A stretch of 64,000 bases of DNA from Moraxella ovis (GTDB lineage Bacteria; Pseudomonadota; Gammaproteobacteria; Pseudomonadales; Moraxellaceae): NCBI RefSeq assembly GCF_900453105.1, contig NZ_UGPW01000001.1, forward strand, positions 372,001-436,000, read 5' to 3'. The translations under genes and the position numbers were made by a program. Every line of letters starts with the position of its first letter. Within the stretch, counting starts at the first letter, position 1. Positions 50,462 through 60,739 of this stretch are shown piece after piece. The notes under the pieces are model-generated. The model saw only the letters and a program-made list of their open reading frames with translations. It ran no database searches and was not told the origin of the DNA.

Positions 50462-51069
50462 TTATAAACTCATACCGCCAAACGACATGAAGCCAAGCGA
50501 CATCAGTCCGACAGTAACAAAGGTAATGCCAAGACCACGAAGTGGGGCAGGGACGTCTGAGTATTTAAGTTTCTCGCGAATACCTGCTAATGCAGCAATC
50601 GCCAACGCCCAACCCAAGCCAGAACCCACGCCATACACGACAGATTCAGCGAAGTTATAATCACGCTCTACCATGAACAGTACGCCACCCATGATGGCAC
50701 AGTTTACGGTGATCAACGGAAGAAATACACCCAGAGCGTTATATAGAGCAGGTACAAATTTATCTAAGAACATCTCCAAAATCTGTACTGTGGCTGCAAT
50801 CAAAGCGATGTAGCTAAGCAGACCCAGGAATGACAGATCGGTATTCGGGAAACCTGCCCACGCAAGCGCGCCATCTTTAAGAAGGAATTGGTAAAGTAGG
50901 TTGTTTAGCGGTACACAGATTGCCATTACCACGATAACAGCGATACCTAGACCGATGGCAGTTGAGACCTTCTTGGAGACTGCCAAAAACGTACACATAC
51001 CCAAGAAGAAGGCAAGTGCCATGTTCTCGATGAATACGGACGTAATGAATAAACTGATGTAATGTCCCA

Positions 51070-51070
<1 letters not shown>
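50462..51070 (-). CDS. nqrE: Na+-NQR subunit E
   Basis: NqrE is a six-helix subunit that with NqrD holds a membrane iron-sulfur centre and forms part of the ion path. The cysteine-bearing sequences [14 protein letters not shown] and [14 protein letters not shown] are the symmetric ligand sites. The length is 202 aa. Its start overlaps the nqrD stop by one base. Confidence 0.97.
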
Positions 51071-51732
<662 letters not shown>

Positions 51733-51734
51733 GA

Positions 51735-52544
51735 TTACACTCCTTCGCCATTGCCTGCTTGACCAGCTTTTAGATTATCCAAAAATGGCTTATAACCATC
51801 TTCACCAATCCAGTACTGTAGTAGATTGTTCACACCGCGGATGGTCAAAGTTGCACCACTGATGCCATCAACTTGACCTTCACGCGCTGTACCTGCTTTG
51901 ACAACGGCGATTTTTCTAGAACCATCTTCGTTATATAGCTCTTTATCCACCCAAGTCTCTTGCCACTGAGGCTCTTCGATGCGCGAACCTAGACCCGGAG
52001 TTTCTTTGTGTTGATAAAAATTCACGCCTTTGACAGTGTTTAAATCTTTATCCAAGGTCAAAAGACCAAAAATCGGACCCCACAAGCCAGCGCCGTGAAT
52101 GGGCAGAACGATTTGATCGATCTCACCATTGGCGTCTTTTGCCAAATATACTTTCGCAAAGTTAGGCTTACCGCCAATTTTGGCGATGTCATCCACTAAT
52201 GAGGTGGATAAATAAGGCGTGCGTGCTGCTTTTGACACATCATAGCCATCCACATCATTGATGCCGGCGGCTGAAATTTCTTGATCAGTGGCAAATTTAC
52301 CAGTTTGCAAGTTCACCAAGCGGACATCAAAGTCGGCAAAACGCTCTGGAATGACACTGGAAGAATCTGTTTCAGGGTCATACATATCTGCTGCCATCAA
52401 GATATTTTTGTTCAAATCAAGACGGGCATTTTCTTGTTGCTTTGATTTTAACCCAACAGCAACCGCAGAAACCATCACCGAGCAGACCAAGCACAAAATC
52501 AGTGCTGTGACTGCGGTGCTAACATTACTATTTTTGGCTGACAT
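51735..52544 (-). CDS. nqrC: Na+-NQR subunit C
   Basis: NqrC carries a covalently bound FMN on the periplasmic side. It has one N-terminal helix (about 12-31), and the ApbE attachment site is [13 protein letters not shown] near the C-terminus, where the Thr takes the flavin. I start at ATG 52544 (MSAKNSN...) with GGAGA 7 bases upstream, giving 269 residues and a 17-base overlap with nqrB; the longer in-frame start at 52601 lies inside nqrB. Confidence 0.96.
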   Translation of the reverse strand: MSAKNSNVSTAVTALILCLVCSVMVSAVAVGLKSKQQENARLDLNKNILMAADMYDPETDSSSVIPERFADFDVRLVNLQTGKFATDQEISAAGINDVDGYDVSKAARTPYLSTSLVDDIAKIGGKPNFAKVYLAKDANGEIDQIVLPIHGAGLWGPIFGLLTLDKDLNTVKGVNFYQHKETPGLGSRIEEPQWQETWVDKELYNEDGSRKIAVVKAGTAREGQVDGISGATLTIRGVNNLLQYWIGEDGYKPFLDNLKAGQAGNGEGV

Positions 52545-53757
52545 GACGCAATCTCCGTGCTGTTTGACGTTTGATATTGGCTTGTTTGACGAAGTAGTCA
52601 AATAGTGGGGCGAACAAGTTGGCGAATAGGATGGCCAGCATGATGCCCTCTGGGAAAGCAGGGTTTACCACACGGATAACCACAGTCATAAAGCCGATCA
52701 ATAGACCATAGCACCAGCGACCTGTGTTGGTATGTGCTGCTGATACAGGGTCAGTTGCCATGAATACCGCACCGAACATGAAGCCACCAATAACTAGGTG
52801 CCAATGTGGCGCAAGGCTCATCATTGGGTTTTCGCCGCCGATTAGGTTGAAGATGAATGCAGTCACCACAAGACCAATCACAGAACCTGCGATCACACGC
52901 CATGAAGCGATCTTCGTCCATAGTAGACCTACCGCGCCAATCAAGATGGCAAGGGTTGATACTTCACCGATAGAGCCTTGCATGTTACCCAAGAATGCAT
53001 CTGTCCAAGTGATCACTTGACCATAGGCGTTCACGAACTGATCAGGGCTTACGCCAGCTGCTGCTAGACCTAATGGTGTCGCGCCACTAAAGCCGTCTAC
53101 CGCTGTCCAGACCGCATCGCCAGACATATAAGCAGGGTAAGCGAAATATAAGAACGCACGACCAGCAAGGGCAGGGTTAAGGAAGTTCTTACCGGTACCG
53201 CCAAATACTTCTTTGGCAACAACCACACCGAAGCTAATACCTAGGGCAACTTGCCATAGTGGTACATCTGGTGGTAGTGATAGGGCAAATAGCACAGAAG
53301 TGACGAAGAAGCCTTCGTTCACTTCGTGTCCACGCACGACAGCAAAGATGATTTCCCATAGGATACCTACTGCAAAAGTCACCGCGTAGATGGGTAGGAA
53401 TTGCATCGCGCCATAGACGAAGCACGCCCAGATGCTATTAGGATCATAGCCTGCCATGCCAGTGATGGCTGTGCGCCAGCCTGTTGGTTCAAGACCAAGT
53501 TGACTAATGGCAGTTAGCGCTTGAAAACCGACGTTGTACATACCCCAAAACACCACAGGGAAAGTACATAACCATACGGTAATCATGATGCGCTTTAGGT
53601 CGATACCATCACGCACGTGAGAGGCGCTGTACGTCTGAGAGCTTGGTTGACGGAAAAACGTGTCAAACATCTCAAAGACGGCATAATATTTTTCGTACTT
53701 ACCACCTTTTGTGAAGGATGGCTCCATACGGTCAAAGATATTGTGAATAAATTTCAT
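52528..53757 (-). CDS. nqrB: Na+-NQR subunit B
   Basis: NqrB is the main membrane subunit, holding covalent FMN and riboflavin. It has about ten helices. The flavin-linked threonine lies in [12 protein letters not shown], and the glycine-rich [19 protein letters not shown] is characteristic. The length is 409 aa. The gene lies 3 bases after nqrA. Confidence 0.97.
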   Translation of the reverse strand: MKFIHNIFDRMEPSFTKGGKYEKYYAVFEMFDTFFRQPSSQTYSASHVRDGIDLKRIMITVWLCTFPVVFWGMYNVGFQALTAISQLGLEPTGWRTAITGMAGYDPNSIWACFVYGAMQFLPIYAVTFAVGILWEIIFAVVRGHEVNEGFFVTSVLFALSLPPDVPLWQVALGISFGVVVAKEVFGGTGKNFLNPALAGRAFLYFAYPAYMSGDAVWTAVDGFSGATPLGLAAAGVSPDQFVNAYGQVITWTDAFLGNMQGSIGEVSTLAILIGAVGLLWTKIASWRVIAGSVIGLVVTAFIFNLIGGENPMMSLAPHWHLVIGGFMFGAVFMATDPVSAAHTNTGRWCYGLLIGFMTVVIRVVNPAFPEGIMLAILFANLFAPLFDYFVKQANIKRQTARRLRHVSQK

Positions 53758-53760
53758 CGT

Positions 53761-55107
53761 TTAGCCTTCCTGCTCAATACGGGTCAAGTTATCACGCAAA
53801 ATATCACCAAATTCGTATTTACCAGGTGACACAAAGGTGCATAACGCCAAATCTTCTTCATCAAGCTCAAGCGCACCAAGCTCTACTGCTTCGATGATGT
53901 CGCCTACGATGAGTGAGCGAAGTAGCTGAGTTGGCAGGTAGTCTTGTGGCATGACTTTTTCGAATGAACCGATTGGTACCATCGCACGAGGTGAGCCATT
54001 GGTAGATGTGGTAAAGTCGTATTTTTTGCCACCGAAGAACTGCGAGATGTAGATCGGCAGCATGGAGAAGCGATTTGCACCCAGGGTAAAGAAGTGCAAG
54101 GCAGGGCGTTCACGACCTTCAGCCAATGCTGATACTTGGTTGTGGAAGCGACCTAGGTAGGCAATGTTGCCAGCAGCAGCACGACCTGATAGCACCGAAC
54201 CTGAGATGACGCGATTGTCATTGCCTTTAAGCTCGTTGGTGGTTAATTCTGCTAAATCAGCACCGCGAGTGGTGCGGATAAGACGTGGGTTATTAACCGC
54301 AGGGCCTGCAAGGCTAATCACGCGGTCGGTGTAGATGCGACCAGTAGTGAATAGCTTACCGATGGCGATTACGTCTTGATAGCCGATTGTCCATACACTT
54401 GCGCCGCGTCCTAGTGGGTGCAAAAAGTGAATGTGCGTGCCAGCGTTACCTGCTGGGTGCTTACCTGTAAAGCCTTCATAAACGGTGTCATTAGCGACGT
54501 TCGTTGCTTTGGCAGGTGCTGTTTCGCCATGGCAGACGTAAGTCTTTGGCGACAGCGTTGAGATAACTGCCAAGCCATCATTGAATGCATCGATGCTGTC
54601 ATTAATGATGCGCACAGGATCGATGGCTAGAGGGTTGGTGTCCGTAGCGGTTACAAAGATCGCTGAAGGCACACTGTTGATTTCTGGCGTGCGACTAAAA
54701 GGACGAGTGCGGAATGCTGTCCATTCACCTGAAGCCACCAATTGTTCTTTCACTGCTTCACGATCAATAGACGCAAGGTCTGCGGCTGCATAGGCATTAA
54801 AGGTAACTTCATCTGCTGCGCTAGGGTTAGCAGCGATGACGATGCTTTCAAACACACGGCGTTCGCCACGATTCACAGAAACGATGCGACCGCTCACAGG
54901 GGCAGTATATTTAACACCCGCGCGTTTTTTGTCTTCAAACAACACTTGCCCTTTGGCGACGGTATCGCCTTCCTTTACACTCATGGTTGGACGCATACCG
55001 ATATAGTCATAACCGATAAGCGCAACGTGAGTTGGCGTGTGTTCGCTAATCTCGTTGGCGGGTTCGCCCGAGATGGGCAAGTCCAAGCCTTTTTTGATGG
55101 TAATCAT
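53761..55107 (-). CDS. nqrA: Na+-NQR subunit A
   Basis: NqrA is the large cytoplasmic subunit that docks on NqrB. The N-terminal [16 protein letters not shown] and the biotin-carrier-like [20 protein letters not shown] with [17 protein letters not shown] are typical, and the C-terminus has [20 protein letters not shown]. The length is 448 aa. It is the first gene of the operon and is preceded by a long leader. Confidence 0.97.
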   Translation of the reverse strand: MITIKKGLDLPISGEPANEISEHTPTHVALIGYDYIGMRPTMSVKEGDTVAKGQVLFEDKKRAGVKYTAPVSGRIVSVNRGERRVFESIVIAANPSAADEVTFNAYAAADLASIDREAVKEQLVASGEWTAFRTRPFSRTPEINSVPSAIFVTATDTNPLAIDPVRIINDSIDAFNDGLAVISTLSPKTYVCHGETAPAKATNVANDTVYEGFTGKHPAGNAGTHIHFLHPLGRGASVWTIGYQDVIAIGKLFTTGRIYTDRVISLAGPAVNNPRLIRTTRGADLAELTTNELKGNDNRVISGSVLSGRAAAGNIAYLGRFHNQVSALAEGRERPALHFFTLGANRFSMLPIYISQFFGGKKYDFTTSTNGSPRAMVPIGSFEKVMPQDYLPTQLLRSLIVGDIIEAVELGALELDEEDLALCTFVSPGKYEFGDILRDNLTRIEQEG

Positions 55108-55555
55108 AAGCGGATACTTAAATTAAGACCAAAACACACCAGCGCGGGCAACCCCAAGTTAAAACGTGGCTACCTGAACGGCTGGCTACCAATTTTCCAA
55201 GAAACATCCAAAACTTACTGGCGTGGCATCGCCAACTGGTAAGTTGCTTTTGTCCAAAGGAATTTATACAAACGCCGCTTGGCATATCACAACTATATTG
55301 CTGTTATTTTGCCAAATCTGCTAAGCGTGCAATAAACCTTTCTATTATACGCTAAATTGACAAAAAATTACAGACTTTTCGGCAAATTCGCTAATAAAAA
55401 TAAGGTTAAGTGAATGATTTTAATTGTCTTTTTGAATAACTGAGAAATGATTTGATATTTTTTTAAAAATGTTGCCAAATTTTGTGGGAAATTTGTTAAA
55501 ATCCTTGAGTAACTATTGAAATGATTTATTGTTAATTTATATTAAAAGGTGTGTT
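55108..55555 (-). other. nqr-hisA intergenic region with structured nqrA leader
   Basis: These 448 bases hold no convincing gene. The nqr-proximal part (about 55125-55250) has higher GC than the rest and contains CTTACTGGCG / CGCCAACTGGTAAG (55214-55243), a hairpin of two 5-pair helices with a bulge, plus two copies of GGCTACC about 18 bases apart. On the minus strand this would be the 5' untranslated leader of nqrA. The hisA-proximal part is AT-rich; TTGCCA (55472-55477) and TAAAAT (55497-55502) could be a hisA promoter, though the 19-base spacing is long. Confidence 0.45.
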
Positions 55556-56287
55556 ATGTCAATGTTGATTATCCCTGCCATTGACCTAAAAGATGGCAAA
55601 TGTGTACGTCTAAAACAAGGACGCATGGAGGATGATACGGTATTTAGCGATGACCCTGTGGCGATGGCGACTCAGTGGGTGGAGCAGGGTGCTAGACGTC
55701 TGCATTTGGTGGATTTGAATGGAGCGTTTGATGGTGTGCCTGTTCATAAAGATGTGGTAACAGCAATCGCCAAAGCTTATCCAGATTTGCCCATTCAGCT
55801 GGGTGGTGGGGTGCGCAGTTTATCGACGATCGAGCATTATTTGTCAGCAGGGCTAAACTACATCATCATCGGCACAAAAGCATTAGAAAATCCTGAGTTC
55901 GTTGATGAAGCGTGTCGTGAATTCCCCAACTCTATCATCGTGGGCATCGATGCCAAAAATGGCTATGTGGCAACGCACGGCTGGGCGAATGTCACCGATA
56001 CCAAGGCCACTGACCTTGCTAAGCGATTCGCGGACGCGGGCGTGTCATCGATCGTCTATACCGACATCGCCAAAGATGGCATGATGCAAGGCGTGAACAT
56101 CGATGAGACGGTTAATCTTGCCAAAGCGTGTGGACTGCCTGTCATTGCTTCAGGCGGCGTTACCAACATAAGTGATGTTGAGCAGCTAAAACCGTATAGC
56201 GAATACCTGCTAGGCGCGATTACAGGGCGCGCCATCTATGAAGGGACGCTGGATCTGTCGGCAGCACAGACCTTTTTGGATAAATAA
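55556..56287 (+). CDS. hisA: Phosphoribosylformimino-5-aminoimidazole carboxamide ribotide isomerase
   Basis: HisA is the (beta/alpha)8 barrel isomerase of histidine synthesis. The catalytic aspartates are in [19 protein letters not shown] and [13 protein letters not shown], and phosphate binding uses GGGVRSL and ASGGVTN. I use ATG 55556, with AAAGGTG upstream; the product has 243 residues. It stands alone here, not next to hisH or hisF, although in Moraxellaceae the his genes are often scattered. Confidence 0.95.
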   Translation: MSMLIIPAIDLKDGKCVRLKQGRMEDDTVFSDDPVAMATQWVEQGARRLHLVDLNGAFDGVPVHKDVVTAIAKAYPDLPIQLGGGVRSLSTIEHYLSAGLNYIIIGTKALENPEFVDEACREFPNSIIVGIDAKNGYVATHGWANVTDTKATDLAKRFADAGVSSIVYTDIAKDGMMQGVNIDETVNLAKACGLPVIASGGVTNISDVEQLKPYSEYLLGAITGRAIYEGTLDLSAAQTFLDK

Positions 56288-56290
56288 GCA

Positions 56291-56328
56291 CAATAAAAAA
56301 GAGCGAGATGATTCGCTCTTTTTTATTG
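56291..56328. terminator. Terminator of hisA
   Basis: AATAAAAAAGAGCGA and TCGCTCTTTTTTATT form a perfect 15-pair stem with a six-base loop. Confidence 0.92.
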
Positions 56329-56615
56329 GACGGCATTTAGTTGTTTTGATGGGCATTCAACACCCAAATTGTGCCATTGCTAAGTAGTAGATAAGCAATG
56401 CCTTGTGTCAACAATTCTACTCTACTGGTAATAGTTTAATAACTGTATTAAAAGTTAATAGATTAACTTGACTTTGAAATCAGGTGATGAGCAATATAAT
56501 CATCCCCGCTTATCCTGCAAATGCCAAAATGATGCAATGGCTCGTGTTAATCATAGTATGGCTTTTTCAATTTTGTGATATAAAAGCAATGTATGGCAAA
56601 GTGCTATAAGTACAG
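56329..56615. other. hisA-araC intergenic region
   Basis: This AT-rich stretch holds no gene. On the plus strand TTGAAA (56474-56479), a 15-base spacer and TATAAT (56495-56500) look like a promoter, but the only plus-strand gene ahead starts 1 kb away beyond the regulator. It may mark the left edge of an inserted catabolic cluster. Confidence 0.35.
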
Positions 56616-57410
56616 CTAAATCATCCTTTTGCGAAAATCACTGGGTGACAAACCTGTAAGCTGCTTAAACTGTCTACTAAATGCACTGTGGTCTGTATAT
56701 CCGCACTGAATGGCAATCTCAATCACCGATTCATTGGGGTTTTGTAGTAATTTGACAGCTTTTTCTAGACGAATTTTTTGCAACATTTGCTGTGGTGATA
56801 GGTTTAATACTGAACGAAATAGTCTCTCCAGTCCAGAAATACTAAGTCCTGCTATGGTTGCAAGTTTATTGATGGTAATTTTGTGCTCAGCATTGTCTTG
56901 CATATAATTAATGATTACTGCAAGCTTTTCATGGGCTTTTAATTTGTAGCTATTATCCTTGTCAATATCAATGGAAACACCGACCATTGCTATGATTTCA
57001 TTTGTTTTATTATAAATTGGGATTTTGTGTGTAATGCACCAACCTAGCTTGCCAGATGGATAAGTATGTAGTTCTAACCTGTCTACGATGGGAGAGCCTT
57101 CCAAAACTTTTAGGTCTTGTATCATATACTCCCTCCCTTGTTTGTCGCCAAACATCTCAGTAGGAGTTCTGCCAATAATTTGTGCATCATTATTGACATC
57201 TAGCCTAGTTTTTAACGTTTGATTCACCGCCATGTATTGTGCTTGAGTGTTTTTTATAAAAAACACTGTTGAGCTTAGCAGATCAAGAAGGGGAATGATG
57301 GCTTGGATACTGGTGATGAAGCTATCAAAATCATTAACCAGATATTGGATATCGGCACTATTTTTATTAAACCCTAGTATTTGTAATTGGGGTAAGGCGT
57401 ATGTGTGCAT
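56616..57410 (-). CDS. AraC-family regulator with PAS domain
   Basis: This 264-residue regulator has a PAS-type sensor (about 45-155: TVFFIKNTQAQYMAVNQTLK, IIGRTPTEMFG, IIAMVGVSIDID) and a C-terminal AraC DNA-binding domain with two helix-turn-helices (about 165-262: INKLATIAGLSISGLERLFR and VIEIAIQCGYTDHSAFSRQF). It diverges from the hydroxyproline-type catabolic operon and most likely activates it in response to the substrate. The effector is not known. The 168-base gap to the operon contains paired ATTGTAT elements. Confidence 0.85.
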   Translation of the reverse strand: MHTYALPQLQILGFNKNSADIQYLVNDFDSFITSIQAIIPLLDLLSSTVFFIKNTQAQYMAVNQTLKTRLDVNNDAQIIGRTPTEMFGDKQGREYMIQDLKVLEGSPIVDRLELHTYPSGKLGWCITHKIPIYNKTNEIIAMVGVSIDIDKDNSYKLKAHEKLAVIINYMQDNAEHKITINKLATIAGLSISGLERLFRSVLNLSPQQMLQKIRLEKAVKLLQNPNESVIEIAIQCGYTDHSAFSRQFKQLTGLSPSDFRKRMI

Positions 57411-57434
57411 GCTTTTTGCTCCAAAGTATGGTGC

Positions 57435-57464
57435 ATTGTATCAAATCTGAATGATTGATTGTAT
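57435..57464. promoter_or_regulatory. Possible AraC-type operator half-sites
   Basis: ATTGTAT occurs at 57435-57441 and again at 57458-57464 in direct orientation, 23 bases apart (about two helical turns), in the gap between the regulator and the epimerase gene. AraC proteins commonly bind such tandem half-sites. This is inferred from spacing only. Confidence 0.35.
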
Positions 57465-57578
57465 GCAAATTGTGCTAAATTCGGCGTTTTTTTAAAGAAA
57501 TATATCAAGCTTGGTTTTTAAAAAATCACTAACATAAACTCAAGGATTAATTGAGGCATTAAAACAGGAATAAGATTT

Positions 57579-58541
57579 ATGAGTCATCAAAATTTTTCTC
57601 TACACCTAATTGACTCGCACACAGGAGGTGAGCCTACACGCATGATTTATAAGGGATTTCCTGAATTGATTGGACGGAGTGTTGCTGAGAAGTTGAAGGA
57701 TTTTAAACAAAATTATGACCATCTTCGCCGATCTATTATCTTGGAACCTCGTGGTAGCGAAGTGATGGTTGGTGCCTTGCTTGTGCCGCCAAGTGATGAT
57801 TCTGCTGTGGCAGGTGTTATCTTCTTTAATAATGAAGGATATCTTGGCATGTGTGGACATGGCAGTATTGGCGTGATTACTTCTTTGGCCTATCAAGGGA
57901 AAATTGGTGTTGGCGATCATCGATTAGAAACTCCAGTTGGGATTGTTACAGCAACACTGCATGAAGATGGTAGTTGTAGCATTCGTAATGTGCCATCTTA
58001 TCGTTACCGCAAACAAGTGGTGGTAAATGTACCTGACCTAGGCATTATCCATGGTGATATCGCATGGGGTGGTAATTGGTTCTTCTTAATCAATGATCAT
58101 GGGCAAGATTTGCAACCTTCAAATATCAAGCAATTAACGCAAGTGAGTCTAAAAATTAAATCAGCGCTTAAAAATCAGGGTATTACAGGTGATGATGGTG
58201 GCGAGATTGATCATATTGAACTGTTTGGCAAATCTAATATCGCTGATAGCAAAAGTTTCGTTCTTTGTCCAGGTGGGGCGTACGATCGTTCACCCTGTGG
58301 GACAGGCACTAGTGCCAAAGTTGCTTGTTTGGCTGCTGATAATAAACTTAAGCCAACCACCATTTGGCGGCAGGAAAGTATCATTGGTAGCGTATTTTTG
58401 GCAAGCTATGAGCTTGGTGATGATGGCTATAATCAATCTGAAAGCGTAACAATTATCCCAACAATCAGAGGAAGTGCGTATATTAGTGCTGAAACCAAAC
58501 TTGTAATGCAGGCGCATGATCCATTTCGTTGGGGGTTTTAA
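57579..58541 (+). CDS. 4-hydroxyproline 2-epimerase (proline racemase family)
   Basis: The 320-residue enzyme is of the proline racemase family. Both catalytic cysteines are present: Cys92 in [13 protein letters not shown] and Cys240 in [14 protein letters not shown]. Two cysteines mark epimerases or racemases and exclude the dehydratase branch, where one is Thr or Ser. The N-terminus [16 protein letters not shown] is typical. With a D-amino-acid dehydrogenase, a DapA-type deaminase and a semialdehyde dehydrogenase alongside, the likely reaction is trans-4-hydroxy-L-proline to cis-4-hydroxy-D-proline. Proline racemase is the alternative. The ribosome site is weak (GGAATAAG). Confidence 0.85.
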   Translation: MSHQNFSLHLIDSHTGGEPTRMIYKGFPELIGRSVAEKLKDFKQNYDHLRRSIILEPRGSEVMVGALLVPPSDDSAVAGVIFFNNEGYLGMCGHGSIGVITSLAYQGKIGVGDHRLETPVGIVTATLHEDGSCSIRNVPSYRYRKQVVVNVPDLGIIHGDIAWGGNWFFLINDHGQDLQPSNIKQLTQVSLKIKSALKNQGITGDDGGEIDHIELFGKSNIADSKSFVLCPGGAYDRSPCGTGTSAKVACLAADNKLKPTTIWRQESIIGSVFLASYELGDDGYNQSESVTIIPTIRGSAYISAETKLVMQAHDPFRWGF

Positions 58542-58542
58542 A

Positions 58543-59820
58543 ATGAGTGAAATTAAGACTGATGCTGATTTTTATATCATTGGTGGCGGTGTGATTGGAT
58601 TGTGTACGGCAATGCGATTGCAGTCTCAAGGTCAGTCTGTGGTAATTTTGGAGGCTGGTACGGTAGGTGCTGGTGCTTCTTTGGGCAATGCAGGACATAT
58701 TGCAACGGAGCAGGTTTTTCCCATTGCAGATCCAAGCGTTATTAAGCAACTACCCTCAATGCTCTTTGATCCGCTTGGTCCGTTGAGATTGGATTGGGCT
58801 TATTTGCCAAAACTGTTTCCGTGGGCAATCAAGCTGTTGTTATCTATGAGAGATGAGTCATTTCAAAGAACTCATGAGGCGTTAAAGCAGATAAATGGTG
58901 TTAGCCTATCTGCTTGGCAGAATTTTGCAGACAAGTGGGGCTTGGATAAGTGGGTTCATACTCACGGCTCTCTGCTGACAGCTGAATCCCAATCTTCTTT
59001 ATTGCAACTAAAGCAACATGGTGAGAAATTAGCTGCTCTTGGTGTGGCAAATGACTTTGTTTCTCAAGATGAGCTGGCAGAACGAGAGCCTGCATTGGCA
59101 AGCAATCAATTAGGTGCGTTATTTTTCCCTAATACCGGTCATATCAGTAATTTAGAGGGGGTATACAAAGTATTGATTGCTCACTTTGTTGGAATGGGTG
59201 GTGTCATTTGCGAGAATTGTAAGGTCAATAAAATTGACGCCACAGAACAGACTGTGCGTTTGATAACTACTAAGGGTGAGATTCTTGCTCCGCACATTAT
59301 AATTAGTGCAGGAGCATTCTCAAAACCCTTGGTAATGCAAGCGACAGGCGTTGAAGTTGCACTGGACACAGAGCGGGGCTATCATTTGATGCTACCCAAT
59401 GAATCAAGCCGTCTTTGCGTGCCCGTAACAAGCATGGACCGTCGTTTTATTATGACGCCGATGTATGCAGGACTTAGATTGGCGGGTACGGTTGAATTTG
59501 CAGGGCTTAAAAAGCTGGCCAATATGCAGCGTGCTTATAACCTGCTTAAGCTTGCCAACCCCATGTTTAAGCAAAATTTAGATGATTCACAATCTGAACC
59601 TTGGATGGGATTTAGACCTTCTACAGCAGATTCATTACCTGTTATTGATAAGCTTGGAAGGGTCTATCTGAATTTTGGACATCAGCATTTAGGGCTAACA
59701 CAAGCAGTGATCAGTGCACAACTAATTAGTGATTTGTACTTTAATCAACCATCAGCTATTGATCGCAATCCGTATAAGCTAGAGCGATTTGGTCGCTCTA
59801 ATATAGGTGATTTTGATTGA
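58543..59820 (+). CDS. FAD-dependent D-amino acid dehydrogenase, probably cis-4-hydroxy-D-proline oxidising
   Basis: This DAO/DadA-family flavoprotein of 425 residues has the dinucleotide motif YIIGGGVIGLCTAMRLQSQG, then GAGASLGNAGHIATEQVFP, and the C-terminal WMGFRPSTADSLPVIDKLG with FGHQHLGLTQA. It would oxidise cis-4-hydroxy-D-proline to pyrroline-4-hydroxy-2-carboxylate, passing electrons to the respiratory chain. I use ATG 58543, one base after the epimerase stop, so the two are translationally coupled; an upstream start at 58516 lies inside the epimerase. The substrate is inferred from neighbours. Confidence 0.83.
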   Translation: MSEIKTDADFYIIGGGVIGLCTAMRLQSQGQSVVILEAGTVGAGASLGNAGHIATEQVFPIADPSVIKQLPSMLFDPLGPLRLDWAYLPKLFPWAIKLLLSMRDESFQRTHEALKQINGVSLSAWQNFADKWGLDKWVHTHGSLLTAESQSSLLQLKQHGEKLAALGVANDFVSQDELAEREPALASNQLGALFFPNTGHISNLEGVYKVLIAHFVGMGGVICENCKVNKIDATEQTVRLITTKGEILAPHIIISAGAFSKPLVMQATGVEVALDTERGYHLMLPNESSRLCVPVTSMDRRFIMTPMYAGLRLAGTVEFAGLKKLANMQRAYNLLKLANPMFKQNLDDSQSEPWMGFRPSTADSLPVIDKLGRVYLNFGHQHLGLTQAVISAQLISDLYFNQPSAIDRNPYKLERFGRSNIGDFD

Positions 59821-59862
59821 CAGTTAATTTAATTAAACATAGCTAAATTAAGGAGAAGCTAT

Positions 59863-60728
59863 ATGAATATCCATGGTATTTTGGTGCCAATTGTTACTCC
59901 ATTTGACAAAAATGGTGCAGTGGATGTGCCAACATTGCAAAAGTTGGTTAATTCTTTTATTGACAAAGGTGTGGCTGGTATCGTTGCTTGCGGTACAACT
60001 GGTGAATACTACACCTATCACAAAAAGAGCGTGAAGTGGTAATGACAACCATCGCCAAGCATGCCAAAGGCAAAGTCAGTCTGATTGCTGGGGTGAATAG
60101 TTTGTCAACTGACCACACCATTGAGCTTGCTCATCAAGCCAAGGAGATGGGTTATGAGGGGTTAATGCTATCAACAAACCCATATAGTCTGCCGGAACAA
60201 GCAGGCATTATTGCTCATTTTGAAAAAGTGGCCGATGCGGTAAAACTGCCAATCATTATGTATAATTTTCCTGCTCGAGTGGGTGTGAATATTGAATTTG
60301 AAACTGTTGAGCGTTTATCTAAGCATCCTTACATTGTGGGCATCAAAGAAAGTAGTGGTAATTTTAGCCACGCACTTCGTATGCTACAAGCTAAGTTTGA
60401 AAATTTTGAGATTGTTTGTGGCTGTGATGATCAGCCTGTTGACTTCTTCTTTTGGGGGGCAAGAAGTTGGATTGCGGGGGCTGCTAATGTCTTTCCAGAA
60501 GAGCAAGTTGCGATTTATCAAGCTGCTTGCAATGGCGATTGGGATGAGGCACGCCGTATTATGACAGAGATTTATCCCGCCATTCATTCAATGGAATCTG
60601 GCGATTATAATCAAAAAGCCAAAATTGGTTGCTTGAAAGGTACAATTGATGTTGGTGGCGTACGCTTGCCATTGGTTGATGTTCGTGATGAAGATAAACA
60701 AGCGTTTTTATCATTGTTAAATGGTTAA
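59863..60728 (+). pseudogene. DapA-family pyrroline-4-hydroxy-2-carboxylate deaminase gene with one-base frameshift
   Basis: A dihydrodipicolinate synthase-family gene starts at ATG 59863 with a strong AAGGAGAA site. It reads GILVPIVTPFDKNGAVD and CGTTGEYYT and then shifts near 60013-60016, stopping at 60040-60042. The sequence TACACCTATCAC lacks one C: TACACCCTATCAC would give YTLSQKEREVVMTT and join the 60036-60728 frame exactly. That frame carries the Tyr (MYNFPARVG) and the Schiff-base Lys (VGIKESSGN). Restored, it is 288 residues, the normal length. In hydroxyproline pathways this enzyme yields 2-oxoglutarate semialdehyde. As read, it is inactive, unless the missing base is a sequencing error. 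Confidence 0.88.
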
Positions 60729-60739
60729 GGTTGTGTATT

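Noticed and set aside
54742..55242. 166-codon plus-strand frame at the start of nqrA
   Set aside because: More than half is antisense to nqrA and the rest runs through the leader region; the product has no recognisable features.
57579..58541. trans-3-hydroxyproline dehydratase
   Set aside because: Both catalytic positions are Cys (92 and 240); the dehydratase branch has a Thr or Ser in place of one.
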